Shown here piece after piece: positions 23,620 through 35,034 of a stretch of 64,000 nucleotides of DNA (the stretch's first letter is position 1; each line of letters starts with the position of its first letter). The notes beneath the pieces were generated by a model. The model worked only from the letters and a program-made list of their open reading frames with translations, was not told where the DNA came from and did no database searches. This DNA is from Hyperoodon ampullatus (Eukaryota; Chordata; Mammalia; Artiodactyla; Ziphiidae): assembly GCA_949752795.1 (NCBI GenBank), contig OX457061.1, positions 29,392,425-29,456,424 of the forward strand, written 5' to 3'. A program made the translations under genes and the position numbers.

Positions 23620-26575
23620 ATAAAATAGTAAGTTTTAAGTAAAATTTAGTAAGTTTAAAAACATAAGAAATATTAAAGATAAATATGCTTAATGTTAGTT
23701 ATTATTTAATAGGTGGTGAAATTGGTGGTGAGTTTTTCTTACATCTTTATAGTTTCTATAGTTTCAAATATTAATTGGCATTGGTTACATAATAAAGATA
23801 TAAAAATAGGTAAAAATCAAAATGCAAAGTATCTTGTGCAAAATAAGGCTGCACTCATGTACTCTTTTCCATTAGGAAAAGGTTGACTGAAACCAGTCTA
23901 GTATACTATCCAGCGTATATTCTGTCTAGTTGTTATAATGCTTGATATTTTTTACTCTTGAAATGTCCTTTATATGATAGTGGACTATTGAAAAGTCTGG
24001 CTGGTTGGACTAAAAGCCTGTCTTTTAATAGAGAATGGGAGAAATACTAAAGGACTACATCATCATGATATTCATAATTACATTACGGTGGATATATTTA
24101 TAAACACTTTTTCATTTGTTTTTATAAAAATTTGGTTTATTTCAAAGTTATCATTTCAAAGTTACTATAATTAAATAATTTTACCCTGTTGGATCTCTCT
24201 TAGTTTAATTATTCCTTGTAAGAATTTTCAAATATTCCAAATTATCCATCAAAATACCATATCTATGCCCCTCTAATTTATCCTCATCCTGAAAATTTTC
24301 ATCAATTTCTTATGTAAGTTTTGTGTACCTCTATACAAATGAATTATTTCTTGGTCTACTCTTGATATCTTTCATCCTTTCTTCATTTCCTGTGGATAAG
24401 GCATGTTATTTCCCTGCCATAATAATGATTTTCATTCCATTAAGACTGCTGATACCTATAGTATGACTTTTGGCAATTTTTGTTAAATCTTCAGGTTTAT
24501 ATGCTTCTCTGTGCATGGATGCATAGATACAGGATACTTTCAGTTTGACTTCTGAACTTCTTTTCAGCCATTTCACTCCTAAGAATTTTCAGACATCTGT
24601 TTTGTTTATTATCATAAAATTTTAGTTCTACATAGGTATTTTTTGCCATTATTAAATGTCATTTTTAGCCTCCCAGATATAGTATTCAGCACTTTACAAA
24701 TCCACTAATTCTAATTTCCATAAAAATTCATAAGATACATGCTGCTCATGTCTCTATCCTTTTTGAGAAGTCTGGTCTCATATAGATAAATCAAATCACA
24801 CTTGATTTTTTTTAATTAAGCCAACTATTCATTTCCATTATCCTTCCCCAACCCAAACCTGCAACGTTTAATAAAGAAGAAATAAGAATAGTAGATATCT
24901 GTGCTCTCAACACTTCCATAGATCCCAAATATATACTCATACTACAATTGCACTGTATTAAATGAACCACAGAAATCAGCAATAATCAAGGACATTAATC
25001 TTGGTATACTCAGCCCCACATTTCAGAGGCAAGAAGGTCTGGTAGAGCACTTTAAGCAGAGGGAAACTTGTTTGTTCAGGCAATATGAAAACTGATACTT
25101 TGGATGTTTAGAGAGGTGGTATTGGTGGTAATAAATAAGGCTGGAAAAATAGATATGGATGAAATATTACATTTTTTACTCCTCAAACGTGTTAAACCTA
25201 GAGTATTTTGAAATTTTAAAAATCATTGAGAACTCCAACAACTTTTGATTATGTGGGCCGTATCTATATGTATTGCCATATTAGAAATTAAGGCAAAAGT
25301 TACAAATAGTTATTAGTTAATTTGAAAATAACAATAATAAACACAGCAGAGTTAGCATAAATAATGGTTTTATGAAAAAAAATAGTTGTATTTTCCAAAC
25401 CCCCAGCTTAGTTTAAGGAATGGCATTATTTTACATTTTTAAAAATCTCTTTAAAATGTCTGGCTTAATAGAAAACAACTACATGCTCATATAGTCTTCT
25501 GCATTTTATTTGTTACAGTATTTTTTGGTTGATTTGTTGAAGAGAATTTGATCTCACACAGATTTGTAGTTGGGAAAAGGAAGAGTATTTTAATAGATAT
25601 TTCAAATAATTTTGGATATTCTTTGATACAAAATTTGATGAGTAGTTTCATAAGGTTAGCAGTATAAAATCTAAAATCATGTAAATTAACTTTTTGCAAG
25701 GTTACATTAACATTTCTGTCTTGCATCTTGAATGAACCTAACCTTTTGCCCATGCATAATTTCATAACATTGTACATTGGTTATTTGGAAAATATTGGTT
25801 CACTGACTCATTGTGCAGCTCTTTCAAATGGTGACTCATTTCACTACACAATATCTTAAAAAATGATATTCATTAATAGCATCACCAGTCTCCTAAGAAA
25901 AGCCTTTATTATTTAAAAAGTGTGAAGCTTATGGTAAATACACATTTTCCAAAACATTTTTTTTTTTTTTTTTGCCTGAAAGCTCAAATTTTATCACTGG
26001 AAACACATATTGGCAATTGTTTTCTTTGAAGTGGTAGCTTTGCTTAGTCCATTTTTGAAAGCACATCTGCCATTTTTAAGAATCCTACTCAGGGTTAAAT
26101 AATGATAGTTTTTCTCTTAGTCATTCATCCAAGTAAAAAATGATGTTTCGTAAAAAAGCCACGTAAAAATAGCATTCCATAAAAAACAGCCATTAATCCA
26201 CTACAAAACCTGTACCATTGCACAAATACCTTTTCTTGAGATAACCATCACATTTTGGTATATATTAGAACTGCTTTATATGAACTTCCAGTCTCATCAC
26301 ATAGAAAATGACATATACTCAAGGGTTGAGATTTAATAAAATTAATAATTTGTACTATTATACATCATTACATACATTCTGAAGTGAAATTTGCTGCTTT
26401 TTAATTTTTTTTTGGCAAATTCATATGATGAAGAATTCATAGACTACTTACTCTAGTTTGTCACTGCTATTGGGATTCATGCTAAAGCACAAGCAGTTTA
26501 TACGTTCAAGTGGTTGAACCGTCATTGTAAATGTCAGGGCAATGAAAAAGGCAAATACTGTCTTTGCATTATTAT
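23620..26575. other. A+T-rich sequence, nothing recognised
   Basis: No gene was seen. The 96-codon minus-strand frame at 25487-25777 has no recognisable motif and is probably chance. A short T16 run lies near 25957-25973. Confidence 0.55.
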
Positions 26576-26579
26576 GAAA

Positions 26580-26652
26580 ACAGGTTTGACTGCTCAGATC
26601 TCCTGGAAGGATATTTGGGAAGTCTATGAACCACACTTTGAGAATCGCAGTT
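26580..26652. mobile_element. MER5-like hAT MITE fragment
   Basis: The words gatctcctggaaggat, then ctatgaaccacactttgaga, then atcgcag match the closing part of a MER5-type (hAT-Charlie) element, which normally ends gaccacactttgagaaccactg-like. Only one end is recognisable, so the call rests on about 40 bases. Confidence 0.4.
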
Positions 26653-26659
26653 GTAAAGG

Positions 26660-28290
26660 AACTTTAACTTTATCCTATGAGCAATGCAGGCCATTTAAAT
26701 ATTTTAAGCAGAGGAATGGTGTAGGCATAATTATATCTCAAACACTGTTTCTAAACTTTGAGAAAAAACTCTTATAATACTAAAATATATTCTTTTCAAA
26801 TTAAATATGTAAGATTTAAATTGGTACCTGGCCAACATCTCCTAAAACAGTTTCAATAATACAACTACCCATGAAGGCACAGAAAGCTAAGACAATTCAT
26901 AACACTGAAAACTAAAAATGCAAGAAAACATGTTATTTTGTTGAACAAATGCATATAATCCAATAAATCAACTTTAAAAATATAGTAAGTTTATTTCAAG
27001 AGTGAAAGTCATAAATCCATTAGGGTGGATTCAGACACTCATAGTAAGGGATAAGTCATTATTACTATGCCTGGGGTGAAGGAACAAAAGAACAAATGGG
27101 GTTACTAAAGCTAAGTGAGACATGGAATTTTGACAGAGGGACCTCCTGGTAGTCATAGTAGCCCTACAGAGATACAACTAATGTCAGGACAGGGAGGGAG
27201 CATGTAAGAAATATCTTGACTTCTCTCTCCTCCCACCTTCTGTTCTTTGCATATAATTTCCATGTGCTGAACCCAATCTGAAGCTGACTGTAAAGGAAGT
27301 CTGAATGAATTAATACTCCATAGGGCTTGGTCTTCATTTCACAAAGTGGGGAAGAGAAAATGAATAATGGATTCCTGGGGAAGGAGGTGACAAAAAATTA
27401 ACCAGCACCATGCCCTCCTTTTTATCCTATTCTTTTCATCTTTCCCTTTGATTATGGATATTCTGCCTTAAATAGGGAATTGGTAAATTTAGAGTAGATT
27501 GGGAATTGTTTATAAGGCAGAGCAGTACAGGATTTGTAAGAGGAGTGAAATATAAGAGATAAAATTTTTAAAATAGCTTTGCTGGATTGGGGGAAATATT
27601 TAGGGTTCTTCATATGAACAGTAGGGATTGGGAGTCATATATGTAAAGAATTAGGTAATGTATAGTCTTCAACTTGCATTTCCTTACCAAGAAAACTGAA
27701 TTACTTGGAAAAACCTGTGATTTATCAAAGTCCACAGGTCATGTGTTTGGCATATACAACCTTTGCATTTGCTTCCTGACCTAATGATGGTGATCAAGAA
27801 GAAAGTTCAAAAAGCCCAAGCTATGTAGTAAAGCCTAGACTTCCAAGGATTTGTGAATAGATGTCAATAATGTTAAAAATGCATAGATTTAAGGAGACTT
27901 ATAAAGGATTGTTCTCAGAACAATTGATTTATTTCTCCTTCACTGATAATATTCTCTCTGTTTACCCCCATCTCCATCCTCACTTCTCAAGTCCTATAAC
28001 TTATATTTGGTTAGGCTAGAGTGGTAGAGTACTGAAGAAGTGAAGACTGGCTCATGAAATCTTTATACAGGAATCACAGAGTCAAGAGTGAACTTGAAAA
28101 TTCCTGATAATGGTAGTTATTAGGAACAAGATGAAGTCAATAAAATCCCTTAAATTCTGCCTTCCATCAGTGTCTTTCTGTGATCTTAAGTCCCTAGGGG
28201 CCATGCTACATGAGAGTCTGTTCTTGATAACTCTCACACTGGCCATCCTCAAAATTGTTCAAAAGAAATAGAACTGAGCATATTGAAATG
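26660..28290. other. Unique-looking sequence, nothing recognised
   Basis: No gene, SINE or L1 was recognised. Base composition is slightly less A+T-rich than upstream, and no frame is long enough to suggest coding. Confidence 0.55.
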
Positions 28291-28314
28291 GTGAGTTTCA
28301 AAAATTCAAAAATT

Positions 28315-28522
28315 GGGCTTCCCTGGTGGCGCAGTGGTTGAGAGTTCACCTGCCGATGCAGGGGACACGGGTTCGTGCCCCAGTCCAGGAGGATCCCACG
28401 TGCCGCGGAGCGGCTGAGCCTGTGAACCATGGCCACTGGGCCTGCGCGTCCGGAGCCTGTGCTCCAGGGCGGGAGGGGCCGCAGCGGTGAGAGGCCCGCG
28501 TACCAAAAAAAAAAAAAAAAAT
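28315..28522 (+). mobile_element. CHR-type tRNA-Glu SINE, plus strand
   Basis: A full-length copy from gggcttccctggtggcgc to an A-tail at about 28505-28521. The 10-bp repeat ttcaaaaatt at 28305-28314 and 28523-28532 is the target duplication. B-box-like ggttcgtgccc is intact. Confidence 0.96.
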
Positions 28523-28534
28523 TTCAAAAATTTA

Positions 28535-29814
28535 CTTTCAAAAACAAAGTATATTCAGTTTCTCTAAATAACAAAACAGCCTATGAGCTTCTGTGTTGCA
28601 GATTTAACCAAGCAGGATGATTTTCTAATCACAATACAAGTAAAATTTTTATTATTGAAGAAATATGTTCAGGCATATTGTACTCCAGCCTCAGATTAAT
28701 CTTGCTGTAAGAATCCTATTGCAATGGCAGTTTTCATATGCTGTTAAATATTTAATACCTATCTTTAAAAGAATGGCTCCATGCAGTATCATATTCCTTG
28801 CAGAACTTAGCTCCAGTTGACTTTTGACAAGTAAATGAATGAAACTGATTATAAATAAAAATTTAACACTTCAAAACTCTGAAACATTTAATACTTTTCC
28901 TCTGTGTCTCTTTTGATATGATGACATTGTCAAAAATATTTTCTGTTATTATCAAGCAAGGGATATTACTTTAAAAATATTTTTATATTTAAAATAACAC
29001 ATGGGTACTATTAAAATATTAGAATGAAACCAAAAGAAGTTAACAAAAGTTTCCCTATATAAAAGCATCGCTTAATATTTTATCGCATCACATTTTCAAA
29101 TTTTTCTATCCCTTTTAAAATTTACTTTTAATTTTCAATTCACTTTTTTTTAAATGGTGACCTTATTGAAAATTTTAAATCATATTCCATCACACTCATC
29201 TCAGTGTGTCTGAGGTTCATATAACATTTACCTCTTGAGAAAAACTTAAAACAGAAATAGCAAGTACCTGACTTTTTCCTTTGACTAGTATAGGAGATAG
29301 AATTACTAGTGATGCTTAGTAAATGTATCAGACTCACGTAACCAGAATGCAAGGGGTTAATGGGCTAACAAATATCCTCTTGTTAGTCACACAGCATCCC
29401 AACATGTATGTCTCAAGACTTCATGATACAGCTTTTTTGATATAAGGCTAATAAATGAGGCAGAATTTTTCATTTGGTCTTTATTTTATTTTGTGTGTGT
29501 GCATGTGCATTTGTTTTTGTTTGTTTTTGAGTATACATAGCTTTGAGTTTATTTATCTAATGAAAAGAAGATATATTTTATAAAACAGTCATGTAGTTGG
29601 GCCCAGGAATATCTTGTTTTGGTAGTTCTAGAAAAAAAAAAACACTTGAGACACAGTTTGGGGGGTTCTTTGCAGTTGAAAGACTAGGGCCTAGATTTGA
29701 TTAGGGCCTAGAATATATCACAGAGCTTAGTTCCTAGAGCATCTTCTGGTCAATAGAAACTCTCAATAGAGAGATAGAAAGCCATTTAGATTTATTCTAA
29801 AAGGAGACCTTTAT
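28535..29814. other. A+T-rich sequence, nothing recognised
   Basis: No gene or repeat was recognised, apart from short T- and GT-rich runs near 29490-29530. Confidence 0.55.
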
Positions 29815-29826
29815 TAGAAATGCAGT

Positions 29827-30440
29827 CCAGTTGCTTCCATGACTTGGCTATTATAAATAGTGCTGCTATGTACATTGGGGTGCATGTATCTTTTCAAATT
29901 AGAAACTTAAATGTCCATCAGCAGATGAATGGATAAAGAAGATGTAGTATATATACACAACGGAACATTAGGCATGAAAAAGAATTAAAAAAGCCATTTG
30001 TAGCAACATGGATTGACCTAGATATAATCATACTAAGTGAAGTAAGTCAAACAGGAAGAGACAAATATCATATGTTATCACTTATATATGGAATCTAAAC
30101 TATGATGCAAATGAACTTATTTACAAAATAGAAACAGACTCACAGACATAGAAAACAAACTTATGGTTACCAAAGGAGAAAGGGTTGGGGAGGGATAAAT
30201 TAGGAGTTTGAGACTAGCAAATACAAACTACTATATATAAAGAAATAAACAACAAGGTCCTACTGTATAGCATAGGATACTATATTCAATATCTTGTAAT
30301 TAACCATAATGGAAAAGAATATGAAACTAAATATAAATAAATCACTTTGCTGTACACCAGAAACTAACACAACATTGTTAATTGACTATACATCAGTTTA
30401 AAATTTTTTTTAATAAATAAAAGCAAAATAAATTTTAAAA
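29827..30440 (+). mobile_element. 5'-truncated L1 with 5' inversion (twin priming)
   Basis: From about 29904 onward this is sense L1: the end of ORF2 (cttaaatgtccatcagcaga) and the 3' UTR with acttatggttaccaaagg, ending in an A-rich tail. Bases 29827-29903 are the adjoining upstream L1 segment in the opposite orientation (gttgcttccatgacttggct, then attataaatagtgctgc). The two halves meet at the same L1 position, ggaagcaac/ttaaatgtcc. The repeat agaaatgcagt at 29816-29826 and 30441-30451 bounds the whole, showing one insertion event. Confidence 0.93.
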
Positions 30441-30451
30441 AGAAATGCAGT

Positions 30452-33355
30452 TAGTGCTTATGAATAGAGTAATCCTGCTTATATAATTTTGCAGTGGCAC
30501 CATAATTGCTAGACAAGAGTCCTGGACTATTAAAAAAGAAGGAAAACCAGTAATTACACATCTCTGATCTGAACAATAGATTTCTTAGGCTTTACCTCTT
30601 CTTTGGTTATGGGGCTGTTCTATAACTTGATATTCCCTTAGTTAGAATAAAATACCTTGAAGTCCCAACACATTTGAGGGGTTGTTTTCTGTCATACTGC
30701 TGTTTCCCAACACTTAAAAATCTGTTCATTCACCTGAAGGGTATTTCCCAACATTCTTGCTGTCACAGCACACTTGACACACTTACATCCACGAATCATT
30801 ACAGCAATGATTCAATCATGCTACTCTGGAGAGCAGCGTATGTTGAAAGCAGTGAGTGATTAGGATGCACGTAGGGTTCAGTTTTGCTCTTTAGCATAAA
30901 GGGAAACACTTGCACTCACACACCAGCACATTCTACAGGTAGCACTGGCTTTGCTTTACAAGATGCCCGGAAAAGTATTCATTTTTTTGATGGTGGTCTA
31001 GAGGTACTTGTTAGTTAAGTGTTTGTCATTAGCTAACTATTATCAAGTTGTTTTCCTTAGTTTTAGAAACAAAGATTACAAAAGCTAAATGGATAACAAA
31101 ATCACATCTTCCAAAACAACTGGGAAAACATGCCATTCCTAGTTTATTTCTTTTTACAATAGTAACAAACTTATTTAGGTGTCTCAAAAACTGGCAGAAT
31201 TATTTGTATCTTCCTTAATCATTTTGACCACCAATAGTCTAGGGAAAGAAAAATAGAAATATAATAGGGAAATCTGCTTGGGTATACCACGCTGCTATTG
31301 CCCCTGAGGTAAGCCATACATTTTAATTAATTTTGGAGTTTTATTCTGAGCTCAGGTCTTGTTTCCCAAAAGAAGCTTCTACAGGAAAGAAATTCCATCA
31401 GTCTGATGCACATGGAAAGAGATTCAAACATAATTCAGAGCTAATCAATCACAAGGGAATAAATGCTTGAGAAAATAATGAAAGGATGAAAGCTCAGTCC
31501 CTATTGGCCATCAAAATGAAACAGGGAAAGAAACCTAATCAATATAAAGAATAGAAATATGATTTGTAGTGACATATGGGTGAACAGGAAGGAGTAGGAT
31601 AAACATTTTAAAATTTCAGGACACATTCTGAAGTACAAGTTAAGTTTCTCATTTTAAAAAATCTATGCTTTCAATGGAAACTTGCAAACTTGAAACTAAG
31701 AGTTTGAGGAAAATATAACTTCTCTAATAAGGAATTACTTTATGCCTTCAATGAGAAATTTCAAAATAAAAATTAAAGAAACTTTAGGAGATATTTGATA
31801 TGTTGAACCTGATTAACACCTGGACCCAGGGGAAAAATAAATGGTTAGATCCCTCCAGTTACAACTAAAGAATTAGTTGTCACTGTAATTTTGTTTTGAG
31901 CAAATTCAAATTTAGCTAGATTGTCAGATTATTGTCATGTGTGCTTCCTTTCCCAACAGGATTTTTGCCTTATGAAAATTCTATTGACAGACATGAAAAT
32001 CAAAAGAGACACATCTAGAAGAGCATTTCAGTTTTGAATCAGTTGTGAGCTGCTGATGAGATGAGATAGAAATAGCTAGAATAAATTACCATAGGTGAAG
32101 AAGACTATTACATTAAAAGTTTTAAATTACCTGAAAAACTTTAAGCTCACTGTTTTAAGAATTTGACATAATGCCCTAGGGAGAATGCTGATGTGGTTGC
32201 TCTTTATTGACCCTTTTTTCTAAATTGAGACTTGATGAATTTTCTAATATAAGAAAAATAGCTCAGTTTTCTTATCTCTCTGGGATCCTTTGCTCATTTA
32301 GTTTATGAGAGAAGAAACCTACACTCTTTTTGTGGTAGAGCATTTTAATGGAAGAAGCAAAAATTAAAATTGTGACCTAGTAGCCCTAGATTCTATTCTT
32401 TGTGAAAATTTCCTAACTATTTTAGTAAAATACTACATGGGATAATTGGGTTATTCTCTGAGGCTAAGGTAAGCATAGAGCCATTTATTAATCATGTATT
32501 GTCATAAGCCTTATCTGAAGAAAATATGCCTGTGTCCAAAGGTTAAGACATTGCAATGGAAGAAAAAAAAAATCAAGTAATTAAATAATTGTACATATCT
32601 TTGTTTTTATTGCTGATGAGTATCAACAGTGGGATTGCCACTTTGGGAGTTGGTATTAACAGGATATAGCCTCTCACTGAGCTGAAGCATGAGAGAGGGA
32701 AATTATTAGGTACCATTAAGTCGTCAAATTAATTACTCTGAATGTCTTCCTGGGGATTTCCATAAAATATTTTCAGTAGACTGATGGTAATTTAAACTTA
32801 ATATATGAGAGAAATATTGCCTGGATCTTGGTATGGCCTGCAAATCCGAAATTCCATTATTCTAGCATCCAAAATTTAAATACTTTAATTTCTACATTTC
32901 TTTGTTGGATATGAGACATTGCCACACCTCAAGCAGAGAGAGAGGACTATATAATTAGCAAATCGATTAAAGTGTATTGTAATGTTGGATACAACTTTAG
33001 TTCCTTTGGAATGTATATTTATTTAGTGAAAACATCTCAAAAAACTTGTTAATACCATTTAATTATCAGAAGTAGAATTTTAGAGAGGCTGCACTTTTCA
33101 GTAATACCTATATCACATATTAAGATTTACCCTAATATGCATGAAATGTCCAAAAAGATGCCACAGTTTATGGACAGATTGTTCCAGGGAAGTTAAAGTC
33201 CAGGAAGCTTGATTTGATGTAACATATGTTAAAAAGCGTGGTCTCTCGTTGAGTGTGAAAAGGATTCCAAATAAATAGAATAAAGCCTCATAAACAAAAA
33301 ACAAAAAATATATATCCCAAAGAATTTTGAATTTCTTCCTAAATCTATATCTCAA
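30452..33355. other. A+T-rich sequence, nothing recognised
   Basis: No gene, SINE or confident L1 was seen. Open frames are all below 90 codons and without motif. Confidence 0.55.
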
Positions 33356-33371
33356 AGAATTAATAAGTTCT

Positions 33372-33438
33372 TGGCACAACATTGTAAATCAACTATACTT
33401 CAATTAAAAAAAGAAATTCCTTGCAACAATTAAAAAAC
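33372..33438 (+). mobile_element. 67-bp L1 3' tail insertion
   Basis: Only the last bases of an L1 3' UTR are present (acaacattgtaaatcaac, then tatacttcaatt), followed by an irregular A-rich tail. Flanking copies gaattaataagttct (33357-33371) and gaattaataaattct (33439-33453) form a 15-bp target duplication with one mismatch, confirming a real insertion despite its size. Confidence 0.85.
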
Positions 33439-33691
33439 GAATTAATAAATTCTAATATGAAGTCTACTATCATTCAGAACAAAGCCAAGTATAAAAAAAA
33501 GATACTGAAAACTTTCAGGTAGAACCTATGGTTACCTAAAAAGACAGTATATACTTGGCATTTGGTTTTTCAAAAACCATAGTGAGACAAGACTACAATT
33601 AATTAATGGCTTCAGTGTTCTGAGGGGAAACTATTTCAGCCCAAAATTCTGTATCAAGCCAGCTTTGCAACCAAGTGTGTATGTTTTAGTG

Positions 33692-33719
33692 AAAAAAAAA
33701 AAAAAAAAAAAAAAAAAAA
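33692..33719. repeat. A28 homopolymer run
   Basis: Twenty-eight consecutive A bases between agtg and cccacag. No SINE or L1 body was recognised on its 5' side. Confidence 0.98.
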
Positions 33720-33733
33720 CCCCACAGCATTTT

Positions 33734-33783
33734 AAAATAAGCAGTGAAAAAAAAATAATAAAATAAAATAAAATAGGCAGTGA
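33734..33783. repeat. Duplicated aaaatargcagtga flanking an A/T-rich tract
   Basis: The 14-mer aaaataagcagtga (33734-33747) recurs as aaaataggcagtga (33770-33783), with only an AAAAT-rich 22-base tract between them. Confidence 0.85.
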
Positions 33784-34515
33784 CTCAGAAAGTTTACCTA
33801 TGGCATACTCATTCTATCTTGGGAAGTTACTTGATAAACTGCTCAAAATTAAGAAGCAAAAGGTAGAAACATAGGCTATGGAGAGCTGTGTAAAGAATTC
33901 TGCAAAGCAAAGAATGGAAGGGCCAAGTCGTTACTGTTCAGCAGATGCAGAGATCAACCAGTATAGATTGAAGCTGAAGAAGAGCAGGCTATTGCAGGGA
34001 GATCTCTGAAACAAAAACCTTGTATTTGATTAAATGAAGTTGGAAAACTTTTAAAATAATGTTTAAATAGTGCCAGAAAAAATATTGATTTAAAAATATA
34101 GAGAAACAAAACAAAACTCACTACAAGAAAGGAGAGATAAAAGGAATGATTATTAGGATTTATAGTAAATAATATTTGCCAACTCAAAACAATGGAACCT
34201 GAATTATGATTATAGAAGATAGCATAATTGTTATAAACTTTTATGACATGCAAAAATAAAAGTACAGAAAGCTATAAGAAAAGTCAAGGGAGCTTATACC
34301 ATTCAACAGTTTTGTTTATAGTTAAAAGAAGGACATAAAAGATGGGCGCATTATTTTTAAGTTACAAAGATAACCGAAAGAGAGACTTAGCTTTAAACGT
34401 GATAGTGGTTGAATGGGAGGAAGATGTGTATGAGCTAAACAATAATATATCATATCCATAAAAATCATATCTAAAGTTGATAAAATGGGAAAAAATTGAT
34501 GCAGATTATTATATA

Positions 34516-34676
34516 GAGTTGTGCTATCTAATGGAATAGCCACTAGTCAGTCATATGTGGCAATTCAAGCTTAAATTAATTAAAATAAATTTAAATTTCA
34601 GGTCCTAAGTCACACTAGCCATATTTCAGGTGTTCAGAAGTCACATGTGACTGGCGCCTCTCATATTAACAGTGCA
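34516..34676. mobile_element. MER3-like hAT MITE
   Basis: The words gtgctatctaatggaatagc then cactag, aattaattaaaataaattta, and tagccatatttcaggtgttc then gtcacatgtgactgg match the layout of MER3 (hAT-Charlie), including the decayed end motif gtgctatctaat and its counterpart attaacagtgca. A clean 8-bp duplication was not resolved. Confidence 0.7.
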
Positions 34677-34689
34677 AATACATATCTAT

Positions 34690-35025
34690 AATCATAGAAT
34701 CGTACATACATGTATGAAGCTTAAGGATATTATGCTAAGTGAAATAAGCCAGTCACAAAAGGACAGATACCACTTATATGAGGCACTGAGAGTAGTCAAA
34801 TTCATAGAGACAGAATCATCGTGGTTGCCAGGGACTGAAGAGAAGGGTGAATGGGAAGTTGTTTTTATGGTTATGGGGTTTCAGTTTTGCAAGATGGAAA
34901 GAGTTCTGGAGATGGTGATGATTCAATAAATGTCAATGTACTTAATGCCACCAAACAGTGCACTTAGAAATTGTTAAGATGGTACATCTTACGTGTATTT
35001 TAACACAATTTTAAAATAAAATTAA
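34690..35025 (+). mobile_element. Old L1MA/L1MB 3' end
   Basis: The order is attatgctaagtgaaataag, cacttatatgaggcactgag, ggttgccagggactgaagag, gttctggagatggtgatgat and gtacttaatgccaccaaaca. This is the end of ORF2 and the 3' UTR of an old L1. It ends in an AAAAT-rich tail near 35005-35030. An 85-codon frame across it is not meaningful. Confidence 0.88.
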
Positions 35026-35034
35026 AATAAAATA

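Larger units (their letters stand above)
33455..34510. other. A+T-rich sequence with A-runs
   Basis: No gene was recognised. It contains a 28-base A-run and an AAAAT-rich stretch listed separately. The 99-codon minus frame at 33954-34253 has no recognisable motif. Confidence 0.55.
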
